The notes beneath the pieces are model-generated. The model did no database searches, was not told where the DNA came from, and saw only the letters and a list, made by a program, of their open reading frames with translations. 64,000 bases of DNA from JAFGHJ01 sp964525555 (GTDB lineage Bacteria; Hydrothermota; UBA3072): contig CAZGHN010000003.1 in NCBI GenBank assembly GCA_964525555.1, positions 62,001-126,000 of the forward strand, in the 5' to 3' direction. Below are positions 1 through 8,018 of this stretch, in pieces. Position numbers and translations under genes: made by a program. Within the stretch, counting starts at the first letter, position 1. Every line of letters begins with the position of its first letter.

Positions 1-338
1 TACCTCCGTTTAATGGGTTCTGGAGTAAGTTGATTATAATCCTTGCTGCTTTTTCAGCCGGATACATCTGGCTTGGAGCAATTCTCGTTTTAACTGCTTT
101 TTTAACTTTGGCTTATTACTTACGTTTTCAAAAGAATGTAATTTTTGGAGAACCGAGTTCAAGTATGAAAGATGTCAGGGAAGCCCCGTTGTTAATGCTG
201 TTACCCATACTTGTTTTTGCTGCTTTCTGTCTTATTGCCGGGATTTTTAATGGCTGGATTGTAAGTAATATTGTTATTCCGGCTCAAAGCATAATACTTG
301 ATCAATTAGGTTATATTTCATCTGTGATGGGTATATAG
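1..338 (+). CDS. Mrp-type Na+/H+ antiporter subunit D / NuoM-like proton channel protein, C-terminal part
   Basis: The reading frame is open from the first bases of the window, so this is the 3' end of a longer gene. The first visible residues, PPFNGFWSKL, match the hallmark of the proton-conducting subunits shared by MrpD, NuoM/NuoN and membrane-bound hydrogenase antiporter modules. At least two hydrophobic segments follow and the protein ends in GYISSVMGI. MrpE-, F- and G-like genes and a polyferredoxin follow in the same direction, so it most likely belongs to an ion-translocating ferredoxin-linked hydrogenase or oxidoreductase rather than a stand-alone antiporter. The catalytic subunits would lie to the left of the window. 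Which of the homologous channel subunits it is cannot be settled from about 110 residues. Confidence 0.8.
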   Translation, partial: PPFNGFWSKLIIILAAFSAGYIWLGAILVLTAFLTLAYYLRFQKNVIFGEPSSSMKDVREAPLLMLLPILVFAAFCLIAGIFNGWIVSNIVIPAQSIILDQLGYISSVMGI

Positions 339-347
339 GGAGATTTT

Positions 348-836
348 ATGAAGAAGAGATTGGCTGAATTTATTATAACTTTTTCGATGTGGATTCTTTT
401 AACATGGTCTTTGAAATTACAGGATATTATGGTTGGAGCTGTTGTGGCTTTAATTGTAACGATTATTACACGAAAGCTTTTTCCTAGAGATGTTGTTAGA
501 CTACTACATCCGCGACGTTTTTTCTTTGCCATTCTTTATATGCCTTATTTGGTTTATTATATTCTACTTGCTAATCTGGATGTAGCGTACAGAGTATTGA
601 ATCCGTATCTTCCGATAAATCCGGGAATTGTTAGGGTGAGAACGAGTCTCACATCAGATTTTGCTAAGACTATTCTTGCTAATTCTATTACGCTAACTCC
701 TGGAACTCTAACTGTGGAAGTTGATGGTGATGATTTTTACGTTCACTGGATAAATGTTTCGAGTGATAATCCGGAAGTTCAGAGGGAGATAATTTTAGGT
801 AGATTTGAGAGAATGCTAAGGAGGATATTCGAATAA
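348..836 (+). CDS. mnhE: Mrp-type Na+/H+ antiporter subunit E (MnhE/MbhA-like)
   Basis: A 162-residue membrane protein of the usual MnhE length. Two or three hydrophobic segments occupy roughly residues 1-75. The soluble C-terminal half contains LANSITLTPGT (about residues 110-122), the signature of the MnhE family. A GGGAG Shine-Dalgarno sequence sits just upstream of the ATG. The gene begins 9 bases after the preceding channel subunit, and its stop codon overlaps the next ATG by one base, showing tight operon packing. In this family the subunit is part of the ion-translocating membrane arm. No unusual residue was noticed. Confidence 0.88.
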   Translation: MKKRLAEFIITFSMWILLTWSLKLQDIMVGAVVALIVTIITRKLFPRDVVRLLHPRRFFFAILYMPYLVYYILLANLDVAYRVLNPYLPINPGIVRVRTSLTSDFAKTILANSITLTPGTLTVEVDGDDFYVHWINVSSDNPEVQREIILGRFERMLRRIFE

Positions 837-1093
837 TGTTTACATTTTTATTTGCCTCTTTAATTATAGCATCTTTTATGTGTCTGTACAGGGTTATGGT
901 GGGTCCGACACCGCCTGATCGGATGGTAGCAATAGATATACTTGGAATTATTGTTGTCGGCATGTGTGCTCTTTTCGCAGCGCAAAAAGGCAGAGATTTT
1001 TATCTCTATATAGCTATATCCTGGTCGATACTATCTTTCGTTGGTACTCTTGCACTTGTTAAGTTCCTGGAAGGTAGGGGGTTCGATGAATAA
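836..1093 (+). CDS. mnhF: Mrp-type Na+/H+ antiporter subunit F (MnhF/MbhB-like)
   Basis: An 85-residue protein made of three hydrophobic segments separated by short polar turns, the standard form of MnhF. The motif VGPTPPDRMVAID near residues 21-33 is characteristic of the family. Its ATG shares one base with the stop of the E subunit, and its 3' end overlaps the start of the G subunit, so the three genes are probably translationally coupled. It acts as a small membrane subunit of the antiporter or hydrogenase-linked ion pump. The identification rests on the motif, the size and the E-F-G gene order. Confidence 0.88.
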   Translation: MFTFLFASLIIASFMCLYRVMVGPTPPDRMVAIDILGIIVVGMCALFAAQKGRDFYLYIAISWSILSFVGTLALVKFLEGRGFDE

Positions 1094-1418
1094 TAATTTT
1101 GCTATAGCTTTTGTTTTTATAGGGGTAACTTTTGATCTGCTTGGATGTCTGGGTTTAATCAGGCTCCCGGATATTTATAATAGATTGCAAGCTGCTACAA
1201 AATCCGTTACACTTGGTACCTGTGCCATACTATTTGGTGTCTTTCTTGAGTTTGGTTTTTCTTCCGGTGGTATTAAGGCATTGATTTGTATAATGTTTGT
1301 GATGTTTACTTCTCCTACGGCGGCTCATGCGCTGGCAAGAGGTTCTCATATAAGAGGATTTAAATTATGGGAAGGAAGTAAAGTAGATAAATTAAAAGAA
1401 GACAGGGAGAAGAAATAA
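1086..1418 (+). CDS. mnhG: Mrp-type Na+/H+ antiporter subunit G (MnhG/MbhC-like)
   Basis: A 110-residue membrane protein with the family motif RLPDIYNRLQAATKSVTLG near residues 24-42 and a lysine/glutamate-rich C-terminal tail. The frame is open upstream to 1041, but the ATG at 1086 gives the normal N terminus MNNNFAIAFVF and overlaps the F-subunit stop by 8 bases, so it is preferred. It is the last ion-pump subunit before the ferredoxin gene, which begins 3 bases after this stop. An E-F-G triplet followed by a ferredoxin is typical of Mbh/Mbx-like complexes in anaerobes. The hydrogenase link is inferred from order, since no hydrogenase subunit is visible. Confidence 0.88.
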   Translation: MNNNFAIAFVFIGVTFDLLGCLGLIRLPDIYNRLQAATKSVTLGTCAILFGVFLEFGFSSGGIKALICIMFVMFTSPTAAHALARGSHIRGFKLWEGSKVDKLKEDREKK

Positions 1419-1420
1419 TA

Positions 1421-2035
1421 ATGAAAAAACCTAAGATAAGAGAACTAGGTGAGGCGATAAAGGCTGTAGTTAAAGGACCGTATACAACAAAATTTCCTTT
1501 TGAAGCGCCTGATATTATTCCTGAATTCCGCGGGTTCCCTGAGTATCAGGATGCTGATTGCGTAAGATGTGGGGCGTGTGCAGAAGTTTGTCCTGCGCGT
1601 GCTATTGAAGTGGAAGAGTACGAAAAAGACGGAAAAAAATTCAGGAAAGTTCGTTTTCTTTATGATGTTTGTCTCCTCTGCGGTCAGTGCGGAGCTCTTT
1701 GTACAACCGGTAAAGGTATAGTATATACTAATAATTACGCTAAGAATACCCTGGATAGAAGCGAGGTGATTCAGGAGGTAGAGGATGAATTGGTTGAATG
1801 CGAGAAGTGCGGAGAGATTATATCTACAAAACTCCATCTTGACTGGATTGCCGACAGACTCGGAGAAAAGGCATATGCTAACCCAACTATTATTCTGGCG
1901 AAACAGGTTAAAATGAAAATTTCAGATGAAGAAGGAAGAGCTAAGGACTCTTGCGAATTTACCAGAGAGGATTGGTATAAAGTTCTTTGTCCGGATTGTA
2001 GGCGAGCTGCCTGGATGAAGGAAAACTTCCAGTAA
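1421..2035 (+). CDS. Polyferredoxin subunit, NuoI/HycF-like, with an extra C-terminal CxxC pair
   Basis: A 204-residue iron-sulfur protein. Two classical [4Fe-4S] motifs are visible: Cys47-50-53-57 (CVRCGACAEVCP) and Cys84-87-90-94 (CLLCGQCGALC). This arrangement is that of the NuoI/HycF family, which passes electrons between ferredoxin or hydrogenase subunits in group 4 complexes. The C-terminal part adds two more CxxC pairs, at 127/130 and 190/193, which would suit a zinc-ribbon or rubredoxin-like site and is longer than a minimal NuoI. The gene is the last of the operon. Its position after Mrp-like subunits supports a membrane-bound, ferredoxin-coupled ion pump. Confidence 0.82.
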   Translation: MKKPKIRELGEAIKAVVKGPYTTKFPFEAPDIIPEFRGFPEYQDADCVRCGACAEVCPARAIEVEEYEKDGKKFRKVRFLYDVCLLCGQCGALCTTGKGIVYTNNYAKNTLDRSEVIQEVEDELVECEKCGEIISTKLHLDWIADRLGEKAYANPTIILAKQVKMKISDEEGRAKDSCEFTREDWYKVLCPDCRRAAWMKENFQ

Positions 2036-2066
2036 GATTCATTTGCCATAAAGGCAAATGAATCAG

Positions 2067-2199
2067 TCATCAGTCACGAGTCATTTGTCGAGAGTCAAAA
2101 AGCCCCCCAAGCCCTAAAAGAAGATTAAATTATATTAATATCGAAAATGCTTTTCCTATTTTTTTGTTTTGACTCATGACGTATGACTCAAGACTAATT
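2067..2199. repeat. Intergenic inverted pair of short-period repeats
   Basis: The spacer between two convergent genes carries a left arm built on the word AGTC (about 2067-2100) and a right arm built on GACT (about 2166-2199). The reverse complement of the right arm resembles the left arm, both ending in GAGTCAAAA. A CCCCCCAAG tract and an AT-rich core lie between the arms. The architecture is that of the other periodic elements in this window, with a different unit. Function unknown. Confidence 0.6.
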
Positions 2200-2234
2200 T
2201 AACTTCTCTCTACTCCCTAATTTCTAAATTGAGA

Positions 2235-2290
2235 GGTTGTGGGTGTTAGGTTTTGACGGCTTGAAGGGTTTGAACCCAACACCCACAACC
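2235..2290. repeat. Long imperfect hairpin between convergent genes
   Basis: GGTTGTGGGTGTT at 2235-2247 is exactly complementary to AACACCCACAACC at 2278-2290. After one mismatch about four more pairs can form, leaving a loop of about 20 bases. It lies between the convergent ferredoxin and beta-barrel genes. There is no U-tract of the kind an intrinsic terminator needs. The 14-mer GGTTGTGGGTGTTA recurs near 48453. Confidence 0.6.
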
Positions 2291-2342
2291 GAACAAACTC
2301 AAGCGAAAGGAGGAGCTAAAAATTAATAAACATAGGCTAAAT

Positions 2343-2906
2343 TCAGAAGTCTTTCCGATAACCGCCAAATCCAAAAGTGAAATTAGCGCTAATAATGTCA
2401 TTTTTCATTTGAGATTGCCATACTCTAATCCACTGAAGTTCGCAGCCAAAATATAATACATTGAAATTTCCAAAATTCCAAAGGTTTAATTTATATCCGA
2501 TTGAAGATGAAACATAGGGCATTTCATAAATAACACTCCAATTGTTTCCTCCTCCCGTTATATAAAAAGAAGAGTTTTTATCCTTTTCAAAAATTAAGGA
2601 TAAATATAAAGGAAATCCTGAACTAGCTAACATACAATCGCCCGAAAAACCCGAAAAAAATGTTTCGCCGCCTCTCGCGGATAATTGTATATCCAGATTT
2701 TTTAAAATTTCATAATTGAGTCCAAGGAATAGACTTTCTCCCAGTATATGTATTTCATCACCTCCACCAAATTCAAATCCGATGAAATTAAACTCCAGGC
2801 TAAAGGATCCATCAATATCGTAGTTTTGGCAGAAACCCGGTACCGCTAAAACCAATAAGAAAAACAAGCAAACCATTTCTTTAAAACTACGCACTCTTTT
2901 TTTCAT
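2343..2906 (-). CDS. Secreted protein, probable outer-membrane beta-barrel, family not recognised
   Basis: A 187-residue protein with an N-terminal signal peptide (KKRVRSFKEM, then a hydrophobic stretch ending around GFCQ, residue 27). The rest alternates polar and aromatic/hydrophobic residues with many glycines and ends in an aromatic residue (GGYRKDF), as expected for a small outer-membrane barrel. I do not recognise a specific family. An AAAGGAGGAAA ribosome site precedes the ATG. Its promoter carries a palindromic operator nearly identical in sequence and position to that of the lipoprotein operon at 9606-11734, so the two are probably co-regulated. The barrel assignment is inference from composition. 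Confidence 0.65.
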   Translation of the reverse strand: MKKRVRSFKEMVCLFFLLVLAVPGFCQNYDIDGSFSLEFNFIGFEFGGGDEIHILGESLFLGLNYEILKNLDIQLSARGGETFFSGFSGDCMLASSGFPLYLSLIFEKDKNSSFYITGGGNNWSVIYEMPYVSSSIGYKLNLWNFGNFNVLYFGCELQWIRVWQSQMKNDIISANFTFGFGGYRKDF

Positions 2907-2928
2907 TTTATTTTCCTCCTTTTAAAAG

Positions 2929-2974
2929 TACTTTGTTATACAAAGTATTATAATAAAATTTTTTATTTTGTCAA
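2929..2974 (-). promoter_or_regulatory. Promoter plus palindromic operator for the beta-barrel gene
   Basis: On the minus strand TTGACA lies at 2974-2969 and TATAAT at 2952-2947 with a 16-base spacer. The last base of the -10 box begins a perfect 8-3-8 inverted repeat, TACTTTGTATAACAAAGTA, at 2947-2929. This would cover the transcription start and suits a dimeric repressor. The same layout occurs at 9540-9585. Confidence 0.75.
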
Positions 2975-3049
2975 CCCCTTTTTTTGAATTTTTTGCTATA
3001 AGTGTGTGAGGGCGTGTTGTTGTAGCTGTAGTTTGGGGGTTGGATTGTC

Positions 3050-3077
3050 TTGACATGGTTGGTGGGTTGCTTATATT
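3050..3077 (+). promoter_or_regulatory. Promoter of the solitary lipoprotein gene
   Basis: TTGACA at 3050-3055 and TATATT at 3072-3077 are separated by 16 bases. The promoter lies upstream of an AAGGAGGG ribosome site and the ATG at 3098. It overlaps an in-frame TTG at 3050, which argues that translation does not start there. Confidence 0.6.
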
Positions 3078-3097
3078 GTAGTAATCAAGGAGGGTTT

Positions 3098-3838
3098 ATG
3101 ATTTGTAGGTATGGGTTTTTCGGAAAAATATTTTCCTTTTTTATCGTGATAATTCTTGTTTCCGGGTGTGGAAGAAGGTATCTTGCGGACAGGGAGGATA
3201 GGCTACTTGGTCAAAAGGTTGTTTCTGAATGGAGGGGATTGGATGGTGGAGTTTTGCAGGAGGGCGACCAAATTTTTTCTTTGAATATTAAAATCAAGGA
3301 TTTTGTTTCAAGCAAGTATCTGTTTGCGCGTAAAGATGTTTATAAGAGTGGTGTTGTTGTGGAGGATGGGAGTGTAAAGGGAAATCGTTTTGGCGGGTGT
3401 GTTGGAATTGGTATGGGGTGTTTGGTTGTAGGGGGAGGGTTGTTTTTGGTTTATGGAAATTGGTATCGCTCTCAATCAAGTTCTTACTCGTTTAATTCGG
3501 AGATGCCGCCTCCTACTTGTTTTTTTGTTAGTGCCTTGTCTTTGGGAATTATAGGTCTGGCTTTTGCGGGTGGGGATATTCCTCCGCAATTTGTGAGCTT
3601 ATCTGAATTCTTTAAGGTGGATACAGTATGCGTAGATAGTTATTCTTTAAATAAGGAAAAAATAATAATTGAAGCTAAGGATGTAAATTTTAAAGAGGTA
3701 TACTATACAGATGAAGTAGGAAAGGTTGAATTGAAAATCAGTGAAATTATACAAGAGCCTTCGAGAGCTGATTCGGTTTTAAAGCTTAAATTGTATTATA
3801 GAGAAATGATAGATTCTGTTGATGTCAAGATACGGTAG
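3098..3838 (+). CDS. Lipoprotein of a four-member local paralogous family
   Basis: A 246-residue protein whose N terminus is a lipoprotein signal peptide with lipobox LVSGC. The ATG at 3098 follows an AAGGAGGG ribosome site. An earlier in-frame TTG at 3050 falls inside the promoter and would bury the signal peptide, so it was rejected. After the lipobox comes a conserved stretch with RRYLADREDRLLGQ, a glycine-rich hydrophobic middle region, and a C-terminal domain with VCVDS and FKEVYYTDEVGKVELKISEI. The same blocks occur in the three tandem lipoproteins at 9606-11734. I do not recognise the family. A membrane-anchored surface or periplasmic role is inferred from the lipobox only. Confidence 0.75.
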   Translation: MICRYGFFGKIFSFFIVIILVSGCGRRYLADREDRLLGQKVVSEWRGLDGGVLQEGDQIFSLNIKIKDFVSSKYLFARKDVYKSGVVVEDGSVKGNRFGGCVGIGMGCLVVGGGLFLVYGNWYRSQSSSYSFNSEMPPPTCFFVSALSLGIIGLAFAGGDIPPQFVSLSEFFKVDTVCVDSYSLNKEKIIIEAKDVNFKEVYYTDEVGKVELKISEIIQEPSRADSVLKLKLYYREMIDSVDVKIR

Positions 3839-3905
3839 TTTTGGATGAAGATCTTGGATTTTTGATTCTGTGGTAGTATTTTCAATTCTTGCTTGTTGAA
3901 AGAAT

Positions 3906-5765
3906 CTAATAAAAGCCGTAACTAATCTCGAAAGTGTTTCCTTCTCTTTTTGTCGTTATGGCGTAACCGGAGTTGTGAAAAACGGAAAGCATGTGCTGAT
4001 TATCTGCGAGCACCACCGCTTCGAAGCCTTTTATTTCTTTATTTTTTGCTATTTCGGTCAAGAAGTTTAGTAAATGGGTTCCTATGCCTTTTGCCTGCCA
4101 GTCGTCTCTGACAAGGAAGGAGACTTCTGCCCGATTACTTGATTCTATATGGTAATATCTTCCAACGCCAACAATTTCTTCGCCGCCGGTCCCCTTTGTT
4201 AGTGCCACGATTGCCATATTCTTTGAAAAGTCCACAATCGAGAATTCCTGTATGAATACGTGCGGAAAGGTTTTGACATCTTTAAAGAATCGGAATGCGA
4301 TAGATTTTTCTGAGCACGCGTAGCACATATCCCGGAGTAATTTCTCGTCGGTTGGTTTAATAGGTCTAAATAAAAGAGCAGTTCCGTCATGAAGCGGAAC
4401 TTGACGTTCGAATTCTTTTGGGTATCTTGTGGCTGATGTTGGTAATTCCTTCTGATCCGGATATATGTAACGGCGTTTCTTGGCTTCCCTCAATATTTCG
4501 TTTCTGAAATCAGGATGGGCTATCTCAGCCAGTGCTAGAACGCGTTCTCTGATGCTTTTGCCAAAGAGGTAAGCTACTCCATATTCTGTGACTACATAAT
4601 GTATATCTCCGCGTGTCGTTACTACTCCTGCTCCTTCTGTCAATCTGGGTACTATTCTTGAAATTGTACCGTTTTTTGCAGTCGAAGGAAGTGTTATTAT
4701 GGCTTTTCCGTTTTTTGCACGGGCTGCACCTCTGTTAAAGTCGACCTGCCCGCCGATACCGCTGTAGAAATCATATCCGATTGAATCAGAGCAGACCTGC
4801 CCTGTCATGTCTATTTCCAAAGCTACATTTATTGCAACCATGTTGTTATGTTGGCTGATTACGAAGGGGTCGTTTACGTATTCGGATGGCCGGAATTCAA
4901 ATGTTTGATTTTCGTGAATGTAATCGTATAATTTTTTGGTTCCATAGCAGAAACTCGCAGTTATTTTTCCTCGATTGATAGTTTTTCGTTTTCCGTTAAT
5001 TATTCCTTCTTCGATAAGAGGAATGATGGCATCGTTAAACATTTCCGTGTGAATTCCGATATCTTTTTTGTCTTTTAGGTATTTTAAAACCGTCTGCGGG
5101 ATATTTCCTATGCCGACTTCGATCGTTGCCCCATCCTGTATTAGAGAAGCAACATTCTTGGCTATCGCATCCACGTTTTCATCCGGTTCCGGAATGTCGT
5201 ATTCGAGTATATCTTTATTGCTTTCTATAATTGCGTCTATCATATCGATAGAAATAAACGAGTCTCCCAGAGTTCTTGGCATGTTTTCATTGACTTCGGC
5301 TATTACTATTAAGCTGTTTTCTACTGCTGATTTTACAATATCAACTGATATTCCTAAGCTAAGATATCCATTCTTATCTGGAGGGCTCGTTTGAATAAGG
5401 GCGACATCGAGAGGTATTATTCCTTGTTTGAAAAGGGATGGTATCTCGGATAAAAAGATGGGTGTGTAATCTCCCCGGCCGCTTATTATGCCCTGCCTGA
5501 CATTTGGTGCGAGGAAAAAACTGCAGGTTCTGAATTTGTCACTATATTTTTCCTGGATGTAAGGGGCGTCGCCTTGGGTGAGCAGGTGGTATATTTCGGT
5601 ATCTTGTATATTATTGTTGTCGCCGGCGAGTTCTTCTACGAGTAATTGAGGTTGTCCGCATCCGGTTCCTATAAAAATCCTGGAGCCGGATTTTATCATC
5701 TTTATTGCCTGCGTCGGACTTTTTATTTTGCTTTTATATAATTCCTTCCAGTCTATCATATTCAT
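3906..5765 (-). CDS. Acetyl-CoA hydrolase/transferase-family CoA-transferase fused to a GNAT acetyltransferase domain
   Basis: A 619-residue two-domain protein. Residues 1 to about 445 match the acetyl-CoA hydrolase/4-hydroxybutyrate CoA-transferase family, with recognisable blocks GSRIFIGTGCGQP near the N terminus, IGIHTEMFNDAII in the middle, and GQVCSDSIGYDFYSGIGGQ and GAGVVTTRGDIHYVVTEYG further on. Residues from about 455 to the end form a GNAT domain (FRPIKPTDEKLLRDM and VRDDWQAKGIGTHLL, the acetyl-CoA loop). CoA-transferases move CoA between acyl-CoAs and free acids in fermentation; the GNAT domain could acetylate a protein. The ATG abuts the stop of the ADP-forming acyl-CoA synthetase gene, so the two are one transcript. 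The exact acyl substrate cannot be read from sequence. Confidence 0.88.
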   Translation of the reverse strand: MNMIDWKELYKSKIKSPTQAIKMIKSGSRIFIGTGCGQPQLLVEELAGDNNNIQDTEIYHLLTQGDAPYIQEKYSDKFRTCSFFLAPNVRQGIISGRGDYTPIFLSEIPSLFKQGIIPLDVALIQTSPPDKNGYLSLGISVDIVKSAVENSLIVIAEVNENMPRTLGDSFISIDMIDAIIESNKDILEYDIPEPDENVDAIAKNVASLIQDGATIEVGIGNIPQTVLKYLKDKKDIGIHTEMFNDAIIPLIEEGIINGKRKTINRGKITASFCYGTKKLYDYIHENQTFEFRPSEYVNDPFVISQHNNMVAINVALEIDMTGQVCSDSIGYDFYSGIGGQVDFNRGAARAKNGKAIITLPSTAKNGTISRIVPRLTEGAGVVTTRGDIHYVVTEYGVAYLFGKSIRERVLALAEIAHPDFRNEILREAKKRRYIYPDQKELPTSATRYPKEFERQVPLHDGTALLFRPIKPTDEKLLRDMCYACSEKSIAFRFFKDVKTFPHVFIQEFSIVDFSKNMAIVALTKGTGGEEIVGVGRYYHIESSNRAEVSFLVRDDWQAKGIGTHLLNFLTEIAKNKEIKGFEAVVLADNQHMLSVFHNSGYAITTKREGNTFEISYGFY

Positions 5766-7865
5766 TTAATTCTTTGATAGAATTATTCTGGCATCGACGA
5801 CGATTGCTCCGTCTCCTATATGTCCTACTTTTAAGGGGTTTATATCTACTTCATCTATTTCCGGAAAATCCATTACCAGTTGTGATAAACGTTGCAGGTT
5901 TGTTATAATGGTTTCGATGTCTACCGGCTTCTGTCCTCGTACTCCTGTAAGAAGTTTATAAGTTTTTGTACTTTCTATTAAATCTTTACACTCTTCGGCT
6001 GTAACCGGGGAGAGCGTAAAGCTAACGTCTTTAAGGACTTCCACGAAGATGCCGCCAAGGCCAAACATAAGCATTGGTCCGAATTGCGGGTCTTTTTTCA
6101 TCCCTAAAATAACTTCCTTCCCGCTGGTAACCATCTCTTCGACCAAAACACCTCGCAGATCCGCCTCGGGCATTTTATTTTTTATTCGAAGCATCATAAG
6201 ATCAAACGCGTCTTCGACTTCGATTGGGCTTACAAGACCGATTTTAACACCGCCAATATCGGATTTATGGAGTATGTTGGGGCTTGATATTTTCATTGCT
6301 ATCGGATATCGCATTTCATTAGCAAATCTGACTGCTTCCTCGGAAGTAGAGGCGAAGTGCCCTTCCGGTATAGTCATGCCGTATGCTTCCATTATTGTCT
6401 TGGCATCGAATTCACCTATTTCCAAAAGATTTCTTGATCGGTATGATTTTAAAATCTTAGTTACGGGATTTTTATTGACTGAGAAACGTTCTATAATACG
6501 GAGGGGTCTCGATTTATATTTATTGTATTTCATCATCTCAGACATTGCTTCGGCTGCCCTTCCTGGAACCGAATATTGCGGTATATTATTATCTTGTAGT
6601 ATTTTTACGCCTTCTTTAACAGTCTCTCCCCCCATAAAACAAGTCATTATGGGTTTTGAATATTTCTTTGAAATTTTTACTATTTCTTTTGCGATTGCGG
6701 AATCATTCGTCATTCTTTGGGGTGTTAAAATAGCTATTACCCCGTCCACAGATTTACTTTCAAGAACGCAGCTAAGACTGTTTCCATATCTCTTTTTATC
6801 CGCGTCACCAAGGACGTCGATGGGGTTATTAACTGATGCTGACGGAGGTAGTAGTTTTGAAAGGCTTTTTTGGGTTTTCTCGTCAATATTGACTACTTCT
6901 AGCCCTTCCATTTCGAGAGCATCCGACATCATTATTCCGGGTCCGCCTGCGTTTGTAAAAACGGCTACTCGATTACCTTTGGGTAAAGGCTGGTATGATA
7001 ACGCAGTACTTACATCGAACAAGTGTTCAATAGACTGTGCTCTTATCACTCCTAATCTTTGAAACGCACACTCGTACGCCGCATCTGATCCTGCCAGGCT
7101 TCCTGTGTGGGATGAAGCTGCTTTAGCGCCGGCTTGAGTTCTTCCCGATTTTAAGATAACAAGAGGTTTAATCTTTCCAACTCGTTCTGCAATACGCATA
7201 AATTCCTGTCCGCGTGAAATATCTTCAAGGTATGCGGCAATAACTTTTGTCTTTTTATCATTTTTAAGGTATTCGAAAAAGTCTACTTCATCTATTGCTG
7301 CTTTGTTACCGATAGAGGCAATGAGAGAAAAGCCTACCCTATTTTCCTTTGCCCAGTCCTGAATGGATGTAATGAGAGCGCCGGATTGAGATACTAAAGC
7401 TATTCCACCGGGTTCATTTATAGATAGTCCGAATGCCGCGTTTAGTTTGTGCCAGGGATTTATTAATCCAAGGCAATTGGGCCCCATCATTGTGATTTTA
7501 TATAATTTGGCAATTTGTATAAGTTCATTCTGTGCTTTTTTGCCTTCATCATTAGTTTCTGCGAACCCCGCCGATATTACAATTGCAGCTTTTACATTTT
7601 TTTTACCGCAATCTTTCATTATTAAAGGAACAATATTACGATTTACAACAATTACAGCGCAGTCGATGCTATCAGGAACATCTACGAGCGAGGGATAGCA
7701 TTTAATATCGAGAATAGATTCGCTCTTTGGGTTTATGGGGAAAATCGGACCTTTAAATCCTCCCTCGATGATGTTTTTGAGCACGGCGTTTCCGACCTTC
7801 TTAGAGTTGCTTGAAGCACCTACGACTGCGATAGATTCCGGATATATTAACTCTTTAAAACTCAT
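5766..7865 (-). CDS. ADP-forming acetate/acyl-CoA ligase, fused alpha-beta subunits
   Basis: A 699-residue NDP-forming acyl-CoA synthetase. The N-terminal CoA-binding Rossmann domain is visible (SIAVVGASSNSKKVGN), followed by succinyl-CoA-ligase-like domains with the phosphohistidine motif SHTGSLAGS (His253) and a C-terminal ATP-grasp half (AMKISSPNILHKSDIGGVKIG and GLGGIFVEVLKDV). The family converts acyl-CoA, ADP and phosphate into acid, CoA and ATP, the usual energy-saving step of peptide- and sugar-fermenting anaerobes. Keeping His253 argues for an active ligase and not the degenerate domain found in Pat acetyltransferases. The CoA-transferase/GNAT gene follows with no gap. No strong ribosome site precedes the ATG. 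Confidence 0.92.
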   Translation of the reverse strand: MSFKELIYPESIAVVGASSNSKKVGNAVLKNIIEGGFKGPIFPINPKSESILDIKCYPSLVDVPDSIDCAVIVVNRNIVPLIMKDCGKKNVKAAIVISAGFAETNDEGKKAQNELIQIAKLYKITMMGPNCLGLINPWHKLNAAFGLSINEPGGIALVSQSGALITSIQDWAKENRVGFSLIASIGNKAAIDEVDFFEYLKNDKKTKVIAAYLEDISRGQEFMRIAERVGKIKPLVILKSGRTQAGAKAASSHTGSLAGSDAAYECAFQRLGVIRAQSIEHLFDVSTALSYQPLPKGNRVAVFTNAGGPGIMMSDALEMEGLEVVNIDEKTQKSLSKLLPPSASVNNPIDVLGDADKKRYGNSLSCVLESKSVDGVIAILTPQRMTNDSAIAKEIVKISKKYSKPIMTCFMGGETVKEGVKILQDNNIPQYSVPGRAAEAMSEMMKYNKYKSRPLRIIERFSVNKNPVTKILKSYRSRNLLEIGEFDAKTIMEAYGMTIPEGHFASTSEEAVRFANEMRYPIAMKISSPNILHKSDIGGVKIGLVSPIEVEDAFDLMMLRIKNKMPEADLRGVLVEEMVTSGKEVILGMKKDPQFGPMLMFGLGGIFVEVLKDVSFTLSPVTAEECKDLIESTKTYKLLTGVRGQKPVDIETIITNLQRLSQLVMDFPEIDEVDINPLKVGHIGDGAIVVDARIILSKN

Positions 7866-8018
7866 ATTTACGTTTTTTATACACCATTATAATTATTAAA
7901 ATTATGAACACTATGTTTATAAAAAAGCAATTAAGTACAATCTTTTTCACATAGTTTAGGTTATTTTATATTAATAGAAAAGGCGATAATGTCAAGAATA
8001 TAGATTGCAAAAATCCAA

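Noticed and set aside
3050..3097. Upstream TTG start for the solitary lipoprotein
   Set aside because: The TTG is part of the -35 box and the extra residues would precede and disrupt the lipoprotein signal peptide; the ATG at 3098 has an AAGGAGGG site.
6049..7062. A 337-codon open frame on the plus strand
   Set aside because: It is antisense to the ADP-forming acyl-CoA ligase, has no ribosome site or family motif, and arises from the codon pattern of the real gene.
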